Assembly (NCBI RefSeq): GCF_002242685.1
Contig: NZ_NBIM01000001.1
Coordinates: forward strand, 1,178,001 to 1,242,000
DNA length: 64,000 nt
Source of the DNA: Oceanimonas doudoroffii
GTDB taxonomy: Bacteria > Pseudomonadota > Gammaproteobacteria > Enterobacterales > Aeromonadaceae
Reading direction: 5' to 3'
Numbering within the stretch: the stretch's first letter is position 1; every line of letters begins with the position of its first letter. This document shows positions 27,612-36,327 of this stretch, piece by piece. A model generated the notes under the pieces. It searched no databases, had not been told where the DNA came from, and saw only the letters and a list, made by a program, of their open reading frames with translations. The translations under genes and the position numbers were made by a program.

Positions 27612-28901
27612 TCAGGCGCTTTTGCGCAAATCCACCACCCGGACCGCCTTGCCCTGGGAGCGGGGCAGCTCCCCTTCGCCCACCACGTCGATGGCGGTGG
27701 AAATGCCGATCATCGCCTTGATGCGGTGCTTGATATGGTGCTCCAGAGAATGCAGATCGGCGCTGGCATGGTCGTGGCGCAGCTCCACCCGAATGCGCAG
27801 GGAATCCAGGTGACCGTGACGGCTCACTTCCAGCTGGTAGTGCGGGGTCAGCTGGGGGAACTGCAGCAGCTGCTCTTCCACCTGGGTCGGGAACACGTTG
27901 ACACCGCGAATGATCAGCATGTCGTCGCTGCGGCCGGTGATCTTGTCCATGCGCCGCATGGTGCGGGCGGAGCCCGGCAGCAGGCGGGTCAGATCCCGAG
28001 TGCGGTAACGGATCACCGGCAAGCCTTCCTTGGTGATGGTGGTGAACACCAGCTCGCCCTGCCCGCCGTCGGCCACAACCTCGCCAGTGACCGGATCGAT
28101 GATCTCGGGGTAGAAGTGGTCTTCCCAGATGGTGGGGCCATCCTTGGACTCGAGGCATTCCATGGCCACGCCAGGGCCCATGACTTCAGACAGGCCATAA
28201 ATGTCGAGGGCATCGATCCCCATGCGTTGCTCGATTTCATCGCGCATGCCGTTGCTCCAGGGCTCGCCGCCAAACACCCCTACTCGCAGGGAGCACTGAC
28301 TGGCATCGCCCATCTGCCGCTCCAGCTCGTCGATGATGTTCAGGCAGTAGGACGGCGTTACCATGATGCCATCGGGTTGGAAGTCCTGGATTAACTGGGC
28401 CTGTTTCTCGGTCTGACCACCGGACATGGGAATGACTGCCGCACCCAGGCGTTCGGCGCCGTAGTGAGCGCCGAGGCCACCGGTGAACAGGCCGTAGCCA
28501 TAGGACACGTGGATCTTGTCCTTGTTGCTTAAACCCGCAGCTCGCAGGGAGCGGGCCATCACGTCGGCCCAGGTGTCGATGTCCTGCTGGGTGTAGCCCA
28601 CCACGGTCGGCTTGCCGGTGGTGCCGGACGAGGCGTGCAGGCGCACGATTTTGTCCATGGGCACGGCAAACAGGCCAAAGGGGTAGTTGTCGCGCAGATC
28701 CTGCTTGGTAGTGAAGGGAAACTTGCTCAGATCCTCCAGGCTTTTGCAGTCGGAGGGATGCACGCCGGCCTCGTCAAACTTGCGCTTGTACATGGGTACG
28801 TTGTCGTAGGCGTGTTGCAGCGACTTCTGCAGGCGCTCCAGTTGCAGTGAGCGCAGTTCGTCAACAGATGCGGTTTCGATGTGATCCAGTTTGGTTGTCA
28901 T
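27612..28901 (-). CDS. paaK: Phenylacetate-CoA ligase
   Basis: 429 residues (E. coli 437). It activates phenylacetate with ATP and CoA to phenylacetyl-CoA, the first committed step. The adenylate-forming motif SSGTTGKPTVVGYT (about residue 90) and the later DIYGLSEVMGPGVAMEC and YRTRDLTRLLPG stretches are present, along with the C-terminal domain (RGVNVFPTQVEEQLLQ). The ribosome site GGAGGAGG precedes ATG 28901. It is the last gene of the eleven-gene paa operon. Confidence 0.96.
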   Translation of the reverse strand: MTTKLDHIETASVDELRSLQLERLQKSLQHAYDNVPMYKRKFDEAGVHPSDCKSLEDLSKFPFTTKQDLRDNYPFGLFAVPMDKIVRLHASSGTTGKPTVVGYTQQDIDTWADVMARSLRAAGLSNKDKIHVSYGYGLFTGGLGAHYGAERLGAAVIPMSGGQTEKQAQLIQDFQPDGIMVTPSYCLNIIDELERQMGDASQCSLRVGVFGGEPWSNGMRDEIEQRMGIDALDIYGLSEVMGPGVAMECLESKDGPTIWEDHFYPEIIDPVTGEVVADGGQGELVFTTITKEGLPVIRYRTRDLTRLLPGSARTMRRMDKITGRSDDMLIIRGVNVFPTQVEEQLLQFPQLTPHYQLEVSRHGHLDSLRIRVELRHDHASADLHSLEHHIKHRIKAMIGISTAIDVVGEGELPRSQGKAVRVVDLRKSA

Positions 28902-28927
28902 GAGTGCCTCCTCCCTTTGGCTAGTTC

Positions 28928-30136
28928 TCAGTCAATATTTTCCACGATCAGCGCGACACCCTGGCCAACGCCGACACACATGGTGCACAGACCGTAGCGA
29001 CCTTTGGTGCGTTTCAGTTCATTTACCGCAGCCATCACCAGCCGCACGCCGCTCATGCCCAGGGGATGCCCCAGGGCAATGGCGCCGCCGTTGGGGTTGA
29101 CCCGGGCGTCGTCATCCTGCAGGCCCAGCTCGCGCAGCACCGCCAGGGCCTGGGCGGCAAAGGCCTCGTTGAGCTCAATTACGTCCATTTCGTTCAGGCT
29201 CAGGCCGGTATTTTCCAGCAGGTTGCGCACCGCCGGCACCGGGCCTATGCCCATGTACTTTGGCTCCACGCCGGCACTGGCCATGGCCACAATGCGGGCT
29301 TTGGGCTTGAGGCCATATTGCGCCACCGCCTCACCGCTGGCCAGCAGGGTGCAGGCGGCGCCGTCGTTCACGCCGGAGGCGTTGCCGGCGGTCACCGAGC
29401 CACCGGCACGGAACGGGGTCGGCAGCCGGGCCAGATCGTCCAGGGTGGTCCGGGGCCGGGGATGCTCGTCGGCGCTGACCTCGGTCACCTGACCCTTGCG
29501 GCCGTGGATCAGCACCGGCACCATGCCCTGGGCCAGGATGCCGGACGCGCGGGCCTGCTCGGTTTTCTGCTGGCTGCGCAGGGCGAACAGGTCCTGATCT
29601 TCCCGGCTGATGCCAAAACGTTCCGCCACATTTTCGGCGGTTTCGGGCATGGAGTCCACGCCGTACTGGGCCTTCATCAGCGGGTTGACAAAGCGCCAGC
29701 CAATGGTGGTGTCGTGCACCTCGTTGGCCCGGCTGAAGGCGCCGATGGCCTTGGGCATCACAAAGGGGGCGCGGCTCATGCTCTCCACGCCGCCGGCCAG
29801 CACCAGCCTGGCCTCGCCGGCCTTGATGCTGCGGGCGCCAAAGCCGATGGCGTCCAGACCGGAGCCGCACAGGCGGTTCACCGTGGTGCCCGGCACCTGG
29901 GTGGGCAGCTCCGCCAGCAGGGCGGCCATGCGGGCCACGTTGCGGTTGTCTTCACCGGCCTGGTTGGCACAGCCCATGATCACTTCGTCTACCTTTTCCC
30001 AGGGCAGATCCGGGTGGTTCTCCTTCAGCCGGCGCAGGGGAATGGCCGCCAGATCGTCGGCCCGCACCGCGCTCAGGGCGCCGCCGTAGCGGCCCACCGG
30101 GGTTCTGACCATGTCACACAGAAACGCATCAGTCAT
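28928..30136 (-). CDS. paaJ: 3-oxoadipyl-CoA / 3-oxo-5,6-dehydrosuberyl-CoA thiolase
   Basis: 402 residues, thiolase length. It cleaves 3-oxo-5,6-dehydrosuberyl-CoA and, in the last step, 3-oxoadipyl-CoA to succinyl-CoA and acetyl-CoA. Active-site elements are the nucleophilic cysteine in TVNRLCGSGLDAI, ELNEAFAAQALAV, the histidine loop GGAIALGHPLGMSG, and the second cysteine in CTMCVGVGQG. The start overlaps the end of paaI by 8 bp, showing translational coupling. PcaF is the close relative, but the operon position decides for PaaJ. Confidence 0.95.
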   Translation of the reverse strand: MTDAFLCDMVRTPVGRYGGALSAVRADDLAAIPLRRLKENHPDLPWEKVDEVIMGCANQAGEDNRNVARMAALLAELPTQVPGTTVNRLCGSGLDAIGFGARSIKAGEARLVLAGGVESMSRAPFVMPKAIGAFSRANEVHDTTIGWRFVNPLMKAQYGVDSMPETAENVAERFGISREDQDLFALRSQQKTEQARASGILAQGMVPVLIHGRKGQVTEVSADEHPRPRTTLDDLARLPTPFRAGGSVTAGNASGVNDGAACTLLASGEAVAQYGLKPKARIVAMASAGVEPKYMGIGPVPAVRNLLENTGLSLNEMDVIELNEAFAAQALAVLRELGLQDDDARVNPNGGAIALGHPLGMSGVRLVMAAVNELKRTKGRYGLCTMCVGVGQGVALIVENID

Positions 30137-30575
30137 GGTGTTCTTCCTTTAAAATGCTTCCTTTCACCTGGTAGGAACGCCCCCGGAACAGGGCCAGCGT
30201 TTCTCCCGCTTCGTTTTCCAGCACCACGTCGTAGGTGCCGGTGCGACCGCCTCTGTGCAGCTCCCGGGCCCGGGCCCGCAGAAACTCGCCGTTAAAGGCG
30301 GGCTTGAGGTAATCGATGGTGCAACCCTGGCCGATGGTCACCTTGTTGTAGCCGTTGCAGGCAAAGGCAAAGGCCGCATCGGCGAAGGTAAACAGAATGC
30401 CCCCCTGTATGCTGCCGTGGCCGTTGAGCATCCAGGGCTGCACCCGCATGGTCATCACGGCTTCGCCGGGGCTGACGCTCTCAATTTCCAGGCCCAGGTG
30501 CTGACTGCAGGCATCGTTGGCAAACATGGTCTCGGCGCACTGGCGGGCCAGCTCGTTTGGATTCAGTTCACTCAT
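30129..30575 (-). CDS. paaI: Phenylacetyl/hydroxyphenylacetyl-CoA thioesterase
   Basis: 148 residues with a single hot-dog fold. PaaI releases CoA from ring-hydroxylated phenylacetyl-CoA dead-end products and so protects the CoA pool. The family sequence LNGHGSIQGGILFTFADAAFAFACN contains the catalytic Asp and the helix-start glycine. It overlaps paaH at its start by 4 bp and paaJ at its end by 8 bp. Confidence 0.94.
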   Translation of the reverse strand: MSELNPNELARQCAETMFANDACSQHLGLEIESVSPGEAVMTMRVQPWMLNGHGSIQGGILFTFADAAFAFACNGYNKVTIGQGCTIDYLKPAFNGEFLRARARELHRGGRTGTYDVVLENEAGETLALFRGRSYQVKGSILKEEHHD

Positions 30576-32071
30576 ACTTGTGCCTCCTTCGTCGCCCAGT
30601 GGCGCAGTTGCAGGGACGGCCGGTATTTTTCCTCACCGTAGACCGCCTGCAGGTGGTCGAGCAGGACCACCAGCCGGCGGTAGCCCACCTCGGCGCCCCA
30701 GGCCACCGGCCCCTTGGGATAATTCACGCCAAAGCGCATGGCCAGATCCACGTCCTCGGCGCTGGCTACCTGATGCAGGCAGGCTTCCGCCGCCTCGTTC
30801 ACCAGCATGGCCAGGGTACGCAGCACCAGCAGGCCCGGATGATCCGACAGCAGCACCACCTGCTTGCCCAGGGCCTGGAAGAAACCGGTGACGGCGGCCA
30901 CCTGTTCCTGGCTGCAGTGGGCGGACACACCCAGAGCCACATGAGACACACTGTCGTAGTCGTCGGCCCAGTCCAGGGCTATGGCGGCCTGGCCGGGATA
31001 ACGCAGGGCGGCGGACTGACCGTTGGTCAGGGACACCCGCACACCGTCAATAAGCCAAGCGGGCTCGCCCTCGGCGCGGATAAACTCGCCCTGGTGGCGG
31101 GCCAGCAGGGTCTCGGCGCCCTTCAAGCCGGACCAGTCACCCACCACAGTAACGCTTTCAGGCGTGCGGCCTGCCGGCACCGGCAGGGCTTCCACCACCG
31201 GCTTGCCACCCTGGTAGGCATAAAAACCCTGGCCGGTCTTGCGGCCAAAGCGGCCCGCATCCACCAGCGCCTGCTGCACCAGGGACGGACGGTAGCGCGG
31301 CTCGTCGTGAAAGGCGCGATAGACGCTGGCGCTCACCGCAAAGTTCACGTCCTGGCCGATGAGGTCGGTCAGCTCGCAGGCGCCCATGGGGAAGCCGGCG
31401 CTGCGCATCAGCGCATCCAGCACCGCCGGGGTGGATACCCCTTCCTGCAGGGCGCGCAGGGTTTCGCCGTAATAAGGACGGGCGATACGGTTGACGATAA
31501 AGCCGGGGGTGGAGCTGGCGTGCACCGCCACCTTGCCCCAGTCCCGAGCCAGCGCCAGCAGGGTGTCACGCACCTCGTGGGCGGTGGCCAGGCCGGAGAT
31601 CACTTCCACCAGCTTCATCACCGGGGCCGGGTTGAAGAAATGCAGGCCGGCCAGCCGCTCGGGGTGCGCCAGGGCGGCACCGATGGCGGTAATGGAGATG
31701 GACGAGGTATTGGAGGCCAGAATGCACTGCTCGCTGCAGATGCTCTCCAGCTCGGCAAACACCTTTTGCTTGATGTCCAGGCGCTCGACGATGGCCTCGA
31801 TCACCAGGCTGGCATCGGCCAGCTCGCTCAGGCTGTCGGCGGCGCTGATGCGGGCCTGCAGGGTTTGTGCTTCCTGCTCGCTCAGCTTGCCCCGCTTCAC
31901 CCGGCTCGCCAGGCGGCTGGCAAAGTCGTCCAGGGCGCGGGCGGTCTGGGTCGCGTTGGCGTCGAACAGTTTGACCTGGTGGCCGGCCTGGGCCGCCACC
32001 TGGGCGATGCCCATGCCCATGGTGCCGGCGCCGATCACCGCCACCTGCTGGATCTTTATGCTGCTGCTCAT
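30572..32071 (-). CDS. paaH: 3-hydroxyadipyl-CoA dehydrogenase
   Basis: 499 residues from ATG 32071 (MSSSIKIQQ); the longer frame from 32140 runs into paaG and lacks similarity. The Rossmann fold opens with VAVIGAGTMGMGIAQVAAQAG, and the catalytic HFFNPAPVMKLVEVI is present near residue 145. The C-terminal half repeats the 3-hydroxyacyl-CoA dehydrogenase helical domain (YPKGPVAWGAEVG), as in PaaH of about 475 residues. It oxidises 3-hydroxyadipyl-CoA with NAD. The start overlaps nothing; the stop overlaps the paaI start as ATGA. Confidence 0.95.
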   Translation of the reverse strand: MSSSIKIQQVAVIGAGTMGMGIAQVAAQAGHQVKLFDANATQTARALDDFASRLASRVKRGKLSEQEAQTLQARISAADSLSELADASLVIEAIVERLDIKQKVFAELESICSEQCILASNTSSISITAIGAALAHPERLAGLHFFNPAPVMKLVEVISGLATAHEVRDTLLALARDWGKVAVHASSTPGFIVNRIARPYYGETLRALQEGVSTPAVLDALMRSAGFPMGACELTDLIGQDVNFAVSASVYRAFHDEPRYRPSLVQQALVDAGRFGRKTGQGFYAYQGGKPVVEALPVPAGRTPESVTVVGDWSGLKGAETLLARHQGEFIRAEGEPAWLIDGVRVSLTNGQSAALRYPGQAAIALDWADDYDSVSHVALGVSAHCSQEQVAAVTGFFQALGKQVVLLSDHPGLLVLRTLAMLVNEAAEACLHQVASAEDVDLAMRFGVNYPKGPVAWGAEVGYRRLVVLLDHLQAVYGEEKYRPSLQLRHWATKEAQV

Positions 32072-32072
32072 G

Positions 32073-32864
32073 TTACCGTCCCTTGTATTCCGGGGTGCGC
32101 TTGTTAAGGAAGGCGTCCACCCCTTCCCGGTAGTCTTCACTGCGGCCGGCCAGGCGCTGCAGATCCCGCTCCAGCTCCAGCTGTTCGGCCAGGCTGTTGT
32201 CGGCGGCGCGGTGGATGGCCTGCTTGATCAGACCCAGACCGTAGGTGGGCTGACGGGCCAGGTGCTGGGCCTGCTGCATGGCCACACTCTGCAGCGCCTC
32301 GTCGTCCACCACCTGCCAGATCATGCCCATGTCCCGGGCCTGCTCGGCGCTGACCTTGTCCCCCTGCAGGGCCAGGGCCATGGCGCGGGCGCGGCCCACC
32401 AGCCGGGGCAGGAACCAGGTGCCGCCGGAGTCGGGCACCAGTCCCAGCCGGCAGAAGGCCTGAATAAAGGAGGCGCTGCGGCCGGCGATCACGATGTCGC
32501 AGGCTAGGGCGATGTTGGCGCCGGCGCCGGCGGCCACGCCGTTCACCGCACAGATCACCGGCTTGGCCATGCCGGTAATGCGGCTGATCAACGGGTTGTA
32601 GTAGCGGTCGATGGACTGGCCCAGATCCGGGGCGGCCTGGTCGCTGTTGACGGCGCGGTCACCCAGATCCTGGCCGGCGCAGAAGCCCCGGCCCTTGCCG
32701 GTGAGCAGCACGGCGCGCACCTCGGGGTTGCGATCCCAGTCTTTCAATATGGCGGCCACTTCTCGATGCATGGCCTCATTAAAGCTGTTGAGCTGGGCCG
32801 GGCGGTTCAGCACCAGCACGCCCACGGCGCCTTCCAGGTAACATTCGATGTGTTGATATTCCAT
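32073..32864 (-). CDS. paaG: Ring-1,2-epoxyphenylacetyl-CoA isomerase (oxepin-CoA forming)
   Basis: 263 residues of the crotonase fold (E. coli PaaG 262). It converts the epoxide to oxepin-CoA and also isomerises 3,4-dehydroadipyl-CoA. The oxyanion-hole segments GKGRGFCAGQDLGDR and NGVAAGAGANIALACD, and RLGLVPDSGGTWFLPRLVG, are as in PaaG; the DxG and catalytic aspartate in VPDSGG are retained. The start codon overlaps the paaF stop by one base. It is followed by paaH with a one-base gap. Confidence 0.94.
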   Translation of the reverse strand: MEYQHIECYLEGAVGVLVLNRPAQLNSFNEAMHREVAAILKDWDRNPEVRAVLLTGKGRGFCAGQDLGDRAVNSDQAAPDLGQSIDRYYNPLISRITGMAKPVICAVNGVAAGAGANIALACDIVIAGRSASFIQAFCRLGLVPDSGGTWFLPRLVGRARAMALALQGDKVSAEQARDMGMIWQVVDDEALQSVAMQQAQHLARQPTYGLGLIKQAIHRAADNSLAEQLELERDLQRLAGRSEDYREGVDAFLNKRTPEYKGR

Positions 32865-33640
32865 TATTTCCCCCGGTAGTTCGGTGCGCGTTTTTCCAGA
32901 AACGCGTTAATGCCTTCGTTGCGGTCTTCGGTGCCGGCCAGCCAGACAAAGGCCTGCCGTTCCTGGCGCAGGCCCTGGCTCAGGCTGGTTTCCTGACAGG
33001 CCTTGATGGCGCCCTTGGCGGCCTGCACCGCCAGCGGTGCTTGGGCGGCAACCTGCCGGGCCAGTCGCCGGGCATACTCGGCGGTCAGGGCCGGCACACA
33101 GATCTGGCCCACCAGGCCCAGGGCGTGGGCGCGCTCGGCGCTGATCGGTTCGCCGGTCAGCACCATCTGCATGGCGGTCTGCTGGCCAACCTGCCGGCTC
33201 AGCCGCTGAGTGCCACCGGCGCCGGGCATGATGCCCAGCTTGATTTCCGGCAGACCCAGCAGGGTGCCCTCCCCCGCCACCACCAGGTCGCAGTGCAGCA
33301 CCAGCTCCAGACCGGCGCCGAGGGCGTAGCCGTTGACGGCGGCGATCAGCGGCTTGTTGAAGTCGTCGATCCGCTTCCACAGCGCCGGCCTTTCGTCCTG
33401 CTGCAGGCTCACCGCGTCATGGTGGCGCATTTCCTCCAGATCGGCGCCGGCGGCAAAGCAGCGCTCGTTGCCCTGGATCACCACGGCGCGCACCGCATCG
33501 GTGGTGGCGGCGGCGGCGAGGGCATCCCCCAGCTCACGCAGGGTCTGGTTGCGCAGGGCATTGCGGCGCTCGGGCCGGTTCAGGGTGAGGGTCAGCACCC
33601 CCTCTTCAATCTCGCCGAAGCGAATATCTGCAACACTCAT
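32864..33640 (-). CDS. paaF: 2,3-dehydroadipyl-CoA hydratase
   Basis: 258 residues from ATG 33640, with GAGGGCGAGG upstream; an upstream TTG frame is rejected. It is a crotonase-family enoyl-CoA hydratase. The oxyanion-hole and catalytic pieces are CFAAGADLEEMRHHD, NGYALGAGLELVLHCD and LPEIKLGIMPGAGGTQRLSR, with both catalytic glutamates expected in hydratases. It hydrates 2,3-dehydroadipyl-CoA to 3-hydroxyadipyl-CoA. It starts inside the operon between paaE (10 bp upstream) and paaG (one-base overlap). Confidence 0.94.
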   Translation of the reverse strand: MSVADIRFGEIEEGVLTLTLNRPERRNALRNQTLRELGDALAAAATTDAVRAVVIQGNERCFAAGADLEEMRHHDAVSLQQDERPALWKRIDDFNKPLIAAVNGYALGAGLELVLHCDLVVAGEGTLLGLPEIKLGIMPGAGGTQRLSRQVGQQTAMQMVLTGEPISAERAHALGLVGQICVPALTAEYARRLARQVAAQAPLAVQAAKGAIKACQETSLSQGLRQERQAFVWLAGTEDRNEGINAFLEKRAPNYRGK

Positions 33641-33650
33641 GACCTCGCCC

Positions 33651-34712
33651 TCAGTCGTCAAAGCTGATGCGTACTGTGCCGGCCCTGGGGCGGGACTGGC
33701 AGCTCAATACATAGCCGGCGGCCACTTCGTCAGGCTCCAGGCTGTAGTTGATGGCCATGTCCACTTCCCCTTCCACCACCTTGCACTTGCAGGTGGCGCA
33801 GACGCCGCCCTTGCAGGCATAAGGCAGGTCGGCGCCGGCACGCAGGGCGGCGTCGAGAATGCTGTCGTCATCCGGACTCACTTCCACCTGCAGCTCGCGG
33901 CCATCGAGGATCACGCCCACCAGACCCTGAGTGCGGGCGGCGCGCTCCTCGGCGCTCAGGGAGCGGGCCGGGCCGGTGTTGAAGCGCTCGGTATGCACCC
34001 GTTCCCGGGCCAGGCCGTATTCCGGCAGCACGGTTTCCACCGCCGTCATCATTTCTTCCGGACCGCAGGCAAAGCAGTGATCCACCTCGGCGGTCAGCAA
34101 CCGGCTGTCCAGCAGGCTGCGGATCTTGGCCTCATCCAGCCGGCCGTTGAGCACCTCGCTCTCGCCCTGCTCGCGGCTGAAGATGCACACGAACTGGAAC
34201 CGGGTCGGGTAGCTGTCCTTCATATCCGCCAGCTCGTCGGCGAACATGGTCTGGTTCCAGCTGCGGTTGCCGTAGACCAGGGTGAAGCTGGCCTGCTCAT
34301 CCTGGGCCAGCAGGGTCTTGACGATGGACAGCAGCGGGGTGATGCCACTGCCGGCGGCAAAGCCCAGGTAGCTGCGGCCACCCATTTTCTCGGCCTGCTG
34401 GAAAAACACCCCCTGGGGCGGCATTACCTCCAGCACATCGCCGGCCTTGAGGTGGTCGTTCACCCAGTTGGAGAAACGGCCATCGGGAATACGCTTGACC
34501 GCAATGGTCAGATCTTCGTGGCCGTCGCGGCTGCAGATGGAATAGCAGCGGCGCAGCTCTTCACCTTCATGCTGGTGACGCAGGGTCAGGTGCTGACCCG
34601 GCTTGAAGCGAAAACGCTGATGGTTGTCGCCAGCGAGCTCAAAGGAGATGGCGATGGCATCGCGGGTTTGTTCCTGTACGGATTTAACCCGCAGTGAATA
34701 AAACTGATTCAT
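33651..34712 (-). CDS. paaE: Phenylacetyl-CoA epoxidase reductase subunit
   Basis: 353 residues from ATG 34712 (MNQFYSLRV). It is the electron-transfer component of the PaaABC(D)E epoxidase: an N-terminal FAD domain (RRCYSICSRDG), an NAD domain (GFAAGSGITPLLSIVKTLL, ending CGPEEMM) and a C-terminal plant-type 2Fe-2S domain with cysteines in CKGGVCATCKCKV and YVLSCQS. It passes electrons from NADPH to the di-iron site of PaaA. The frame upstream of the chosen start overlaps paaD and lacks similarity. Confidence 0.95.
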   Translation of the reverse strand: MNQFYSLRVKSVQEQTRDAIAISFELAGDNHQRFRFKPGQHLTLRHQHEGEELRRCYSICSRDGHEDLTIAVKRIPDGRFSNWVNDHLKAGDVLEVMPPQGVFFQQAEKMGGRSYLGFAAGSGITPLLSIVKTLLAQDEQASFTLVYGNRSWNQTMFADELADMKDSYPTRFQFVCIFSREQGESEVLNGRLDEAKIRSLLDSRLLTAEVDHCFACGPEEMMTAVETVLPEYGLARERVHTERFNTGPARSLSAEERAARTQGLVGVILDGRELQVEVSPDDDSILDAALRAGADLPYACKGGVCATCKCKVVEGEVDMAINYSLEPDEVAAGYVLSCQSRPRAGTVRISFDD

Positions 34713-34737
34713 GACTCTGCTCCCTGTCTGGTCGGGA

Positions 34738-35232
34738 CTAAATGCACTTGAAATAATCAAAGGGCTCCAGGCAATCCCTGCACTGGTACTGGGCCTTGCA
34801 GGCGGTGGAGCCAAATTCGCTCACCAGGCGGGTATGCTGGCTGTTGCACTGGGGGCAGGGCACACCGTCATCCGGCACCAGGTGCTGGCCACAGGCCGGC
34901 CCCTGGGGCGGCGCGATGCCGTACTCCCGCAACTTGCGCTTGCCGTCGGCGCTCATCCAGTCGGTGGTCCAGGCCTCGCTCAGATCCACCCTGACCCGGG
35001 CCGGTTGCAGGCCGGCCTGCGTCAGCGCCGCCAGAATGTCGGCGCTGAGCTCATCGGTGGCCGGGCAACCGCTGTAGGTAGGCGTGAGGCGCACTTCCAG
35101 GGCGTTGTCGGCGGCCACGTTCACGCCGCGGATCATGCCCAGGTCGATCACCGACAGCACCGGGATCTCGGGGTCCGACACGGTTTTCAGCTGCTCCCAG
35201 CAGCGGGGAATACGGGCATCGACAATCTGCAC
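34738..35232 (-). CDS. paaD: Phenylacetyl-CoA epoxidase assembly protein PaaD
   Basis: 164 residues. The N-terminal half is a DUF59/MIP18-type domain (TVSDPEIPVLSVIDLGMIRG, then LTPTYSGCPATDEL), and the C-terminal half is a zinc-ribbon-like segment with paired cysteines (VPCPQCNSQHTRL and CRDCLEPFDYFKC). PaaD is needed for epoxidase activity and is thought to act in iron-sulfur or metal-centre assembly. It lies between paaC and paaE with short gaps. Confidence 0.94.
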   Translation of the reverse strand: MQIVDARIPRCWEQLKTVSDPEIPVLSVIDLGMIRGVNVAADNALEVRLTPTYSGCPATDELSADILAALTQAGLQPARVRVDLSEAWTTDWMSADGKRKLREYGIAPPQGPACGQHLVPDDGVPCPQCNSQHTRLVSEFGSTACKAQYQCRDCLEPFDYFKCI

Positions 35233-35242
35233 CTGAACCTCC

Positions 35243-36007
35243 TTACCAGCTCATGTTCGGGTAGCTGCGCTGCACGGTCTGCATTTCCGCCAGCAGGTAA
35301 CCCAGATGCTCGGTATGCAGTCCCTGACGGCCGCCCTGGCGGTAGGCCGCCTGCTCGGGCAGGCTCAGGCCGGCGTCGCGGCATTCCGCCTCGATACGGC
35401 CCTGCCAGGCCTCGGCCAGGCCGTCGAGGGCAGGCAGCAGGCCGGCGTCCACCAGGCTGGCTTCCACCTCGTCGGTGACAAACAGCTCGCCGGTAAAGCG
35501 CCACAGTTCGTCAACGGCGGCCTGGGTGCGGCGGGCGCTTTCCTCGGTGCCCAGTCCCAGCCGCTGGATCCAGTTGCTGGAAAAGCGCAGGTGGTAGTTC
35601 ACCTCTTTCAGGGATTTGACCGCAAAGGCGGCCAGGGGCGCATAGCTCGACTGGGTCAGCTCGGTCAGCAGCAGCTGCTGGTAGTGATCCATCAGCCACT
35701 GGCGCACCAGGGTCTGGGCGAAGTCGCCATTGGGCTGCTCGCACAGCAGCAGGTTGTAGTACTCCCGCTCACCCCGGAAAAAGGCCAACTTGTCTTCGTC
35801 GCGGCCCTTGCCTTCCAGCTCACCGGCCAGGGTCAGCAGGGTGCGGGCCTGGCCCAGAATATCCAGGCCGATATTGGCCATGGCGATGTCCAGCTCCAGC
35901 TCGGGGGCGTGACCGCACCATTCGGACAGACGGTGCGACAGCACCAGCTGGCTGTCCGCCAGCCGCAGCAGATAGGTAAAGAGGGAATCTTGCAGTGCCT
36001 TGTCCAT
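35243..36007 (-). CDS. paaC: Phenylacetyl-CoA epoxidase structural subunit PaaC
   Basis: 254 residues from ATG 36007, with TAAGGAG well placed upstream. It is a ferritin-like helical protein that pairs with PaaA but lacks a full di-iron site. Family stretches include LRLADSQLVLSHRLSEWCGHAPELE near the N terminus, IGLDILGQARTLLTLAGELEG, and a C-terminal LHTEHLGYLLAEMQTVQRSYP. Located between paaB (10 bp) and paaD. Confidence 0.95.
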   Translation of the reverse strand: MDKALQDSLFTYLLRLADSQLVLSHRLSEWCGHAPELELDIAMANIGLDILGQARTLLTLAGELEGKGRDEDKLAFFRGEREYYNLLLCEQPNGDFAQTLVRQWLMDHYQQLLLTELTQSSYAPLAAFAVKSLKEVNYHLRFSSNWIQRLGLGTEESARRTQAAVDELWRFTGELFVTDEVEASLVDAGLLPALDGLAEAWQGRIEAECRDAGLSLPEQAAYRQGGRQGLHTEHLGYLLAEMQTVQRSYPNMSW

Positions 36008-36017
36008 CACCAGCTCC

Positions 36018-36302
36018 TTACATGTGCTCGATGCCATCGGGGATGGTGTAGAAAGTGGGATGGCGGTAGATCTTGTCGTCCGCCGGCTCAAAGAAGGCGC
36101 CCTTGTCTTCCGGCTGGCTGGCGGTGATCAACTCCGACTTCACCACCCAGATGCTCACCCCTTCCCGGCGGCGGGTGTAGGCGTCACGGGCATTTTCCAG
36201 GGCCATGGCGTCGTCGGCGGCGCGCAGGCTGCCCACATGGCGGTGATGCAGTCCCTGCTTGCTGCGAATGAATACTTCGTACAAAGACCATTGCTTGCTC
36301 AT
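36018..36302 (-). CDS. paaB: Phenylacetyl-CoA epoxidase subunit PaaB
   Basis: 94 residues from ATG 36302 (MSKQWSLYEVFIRSKQGL), matching the 95-residue E. coli PaaB; the extended upstream frame is a shadow of paaA. The small subunit bridges PaaAC heterodimers. The core GLHHRHVGSLRAADDAMALENARDAYTRR is typical, and the C terminus reads HPTFYTIPDGIEHM. Confidence 0.95.
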   Translation of the reverse strand: MSKQWSLYEVFIRSKQGLHHRHVGSLRAADDAMALENARDAYTRRREGVSIWVVKSELITASQPEDKGAFFEPADDKIYRHPTFYTIPDGIEHM

Positions 36303-36327
36303 TGCTTCTCTCCTTGGTCGTTCGTGA

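Noticed and set aside
30557..32107. 516-codon plus-strand frame opposite paaH
   Set aside because: Antisense frame with Gly/His/Gln bias; PaaH motifs are unambiguous on the other strand.
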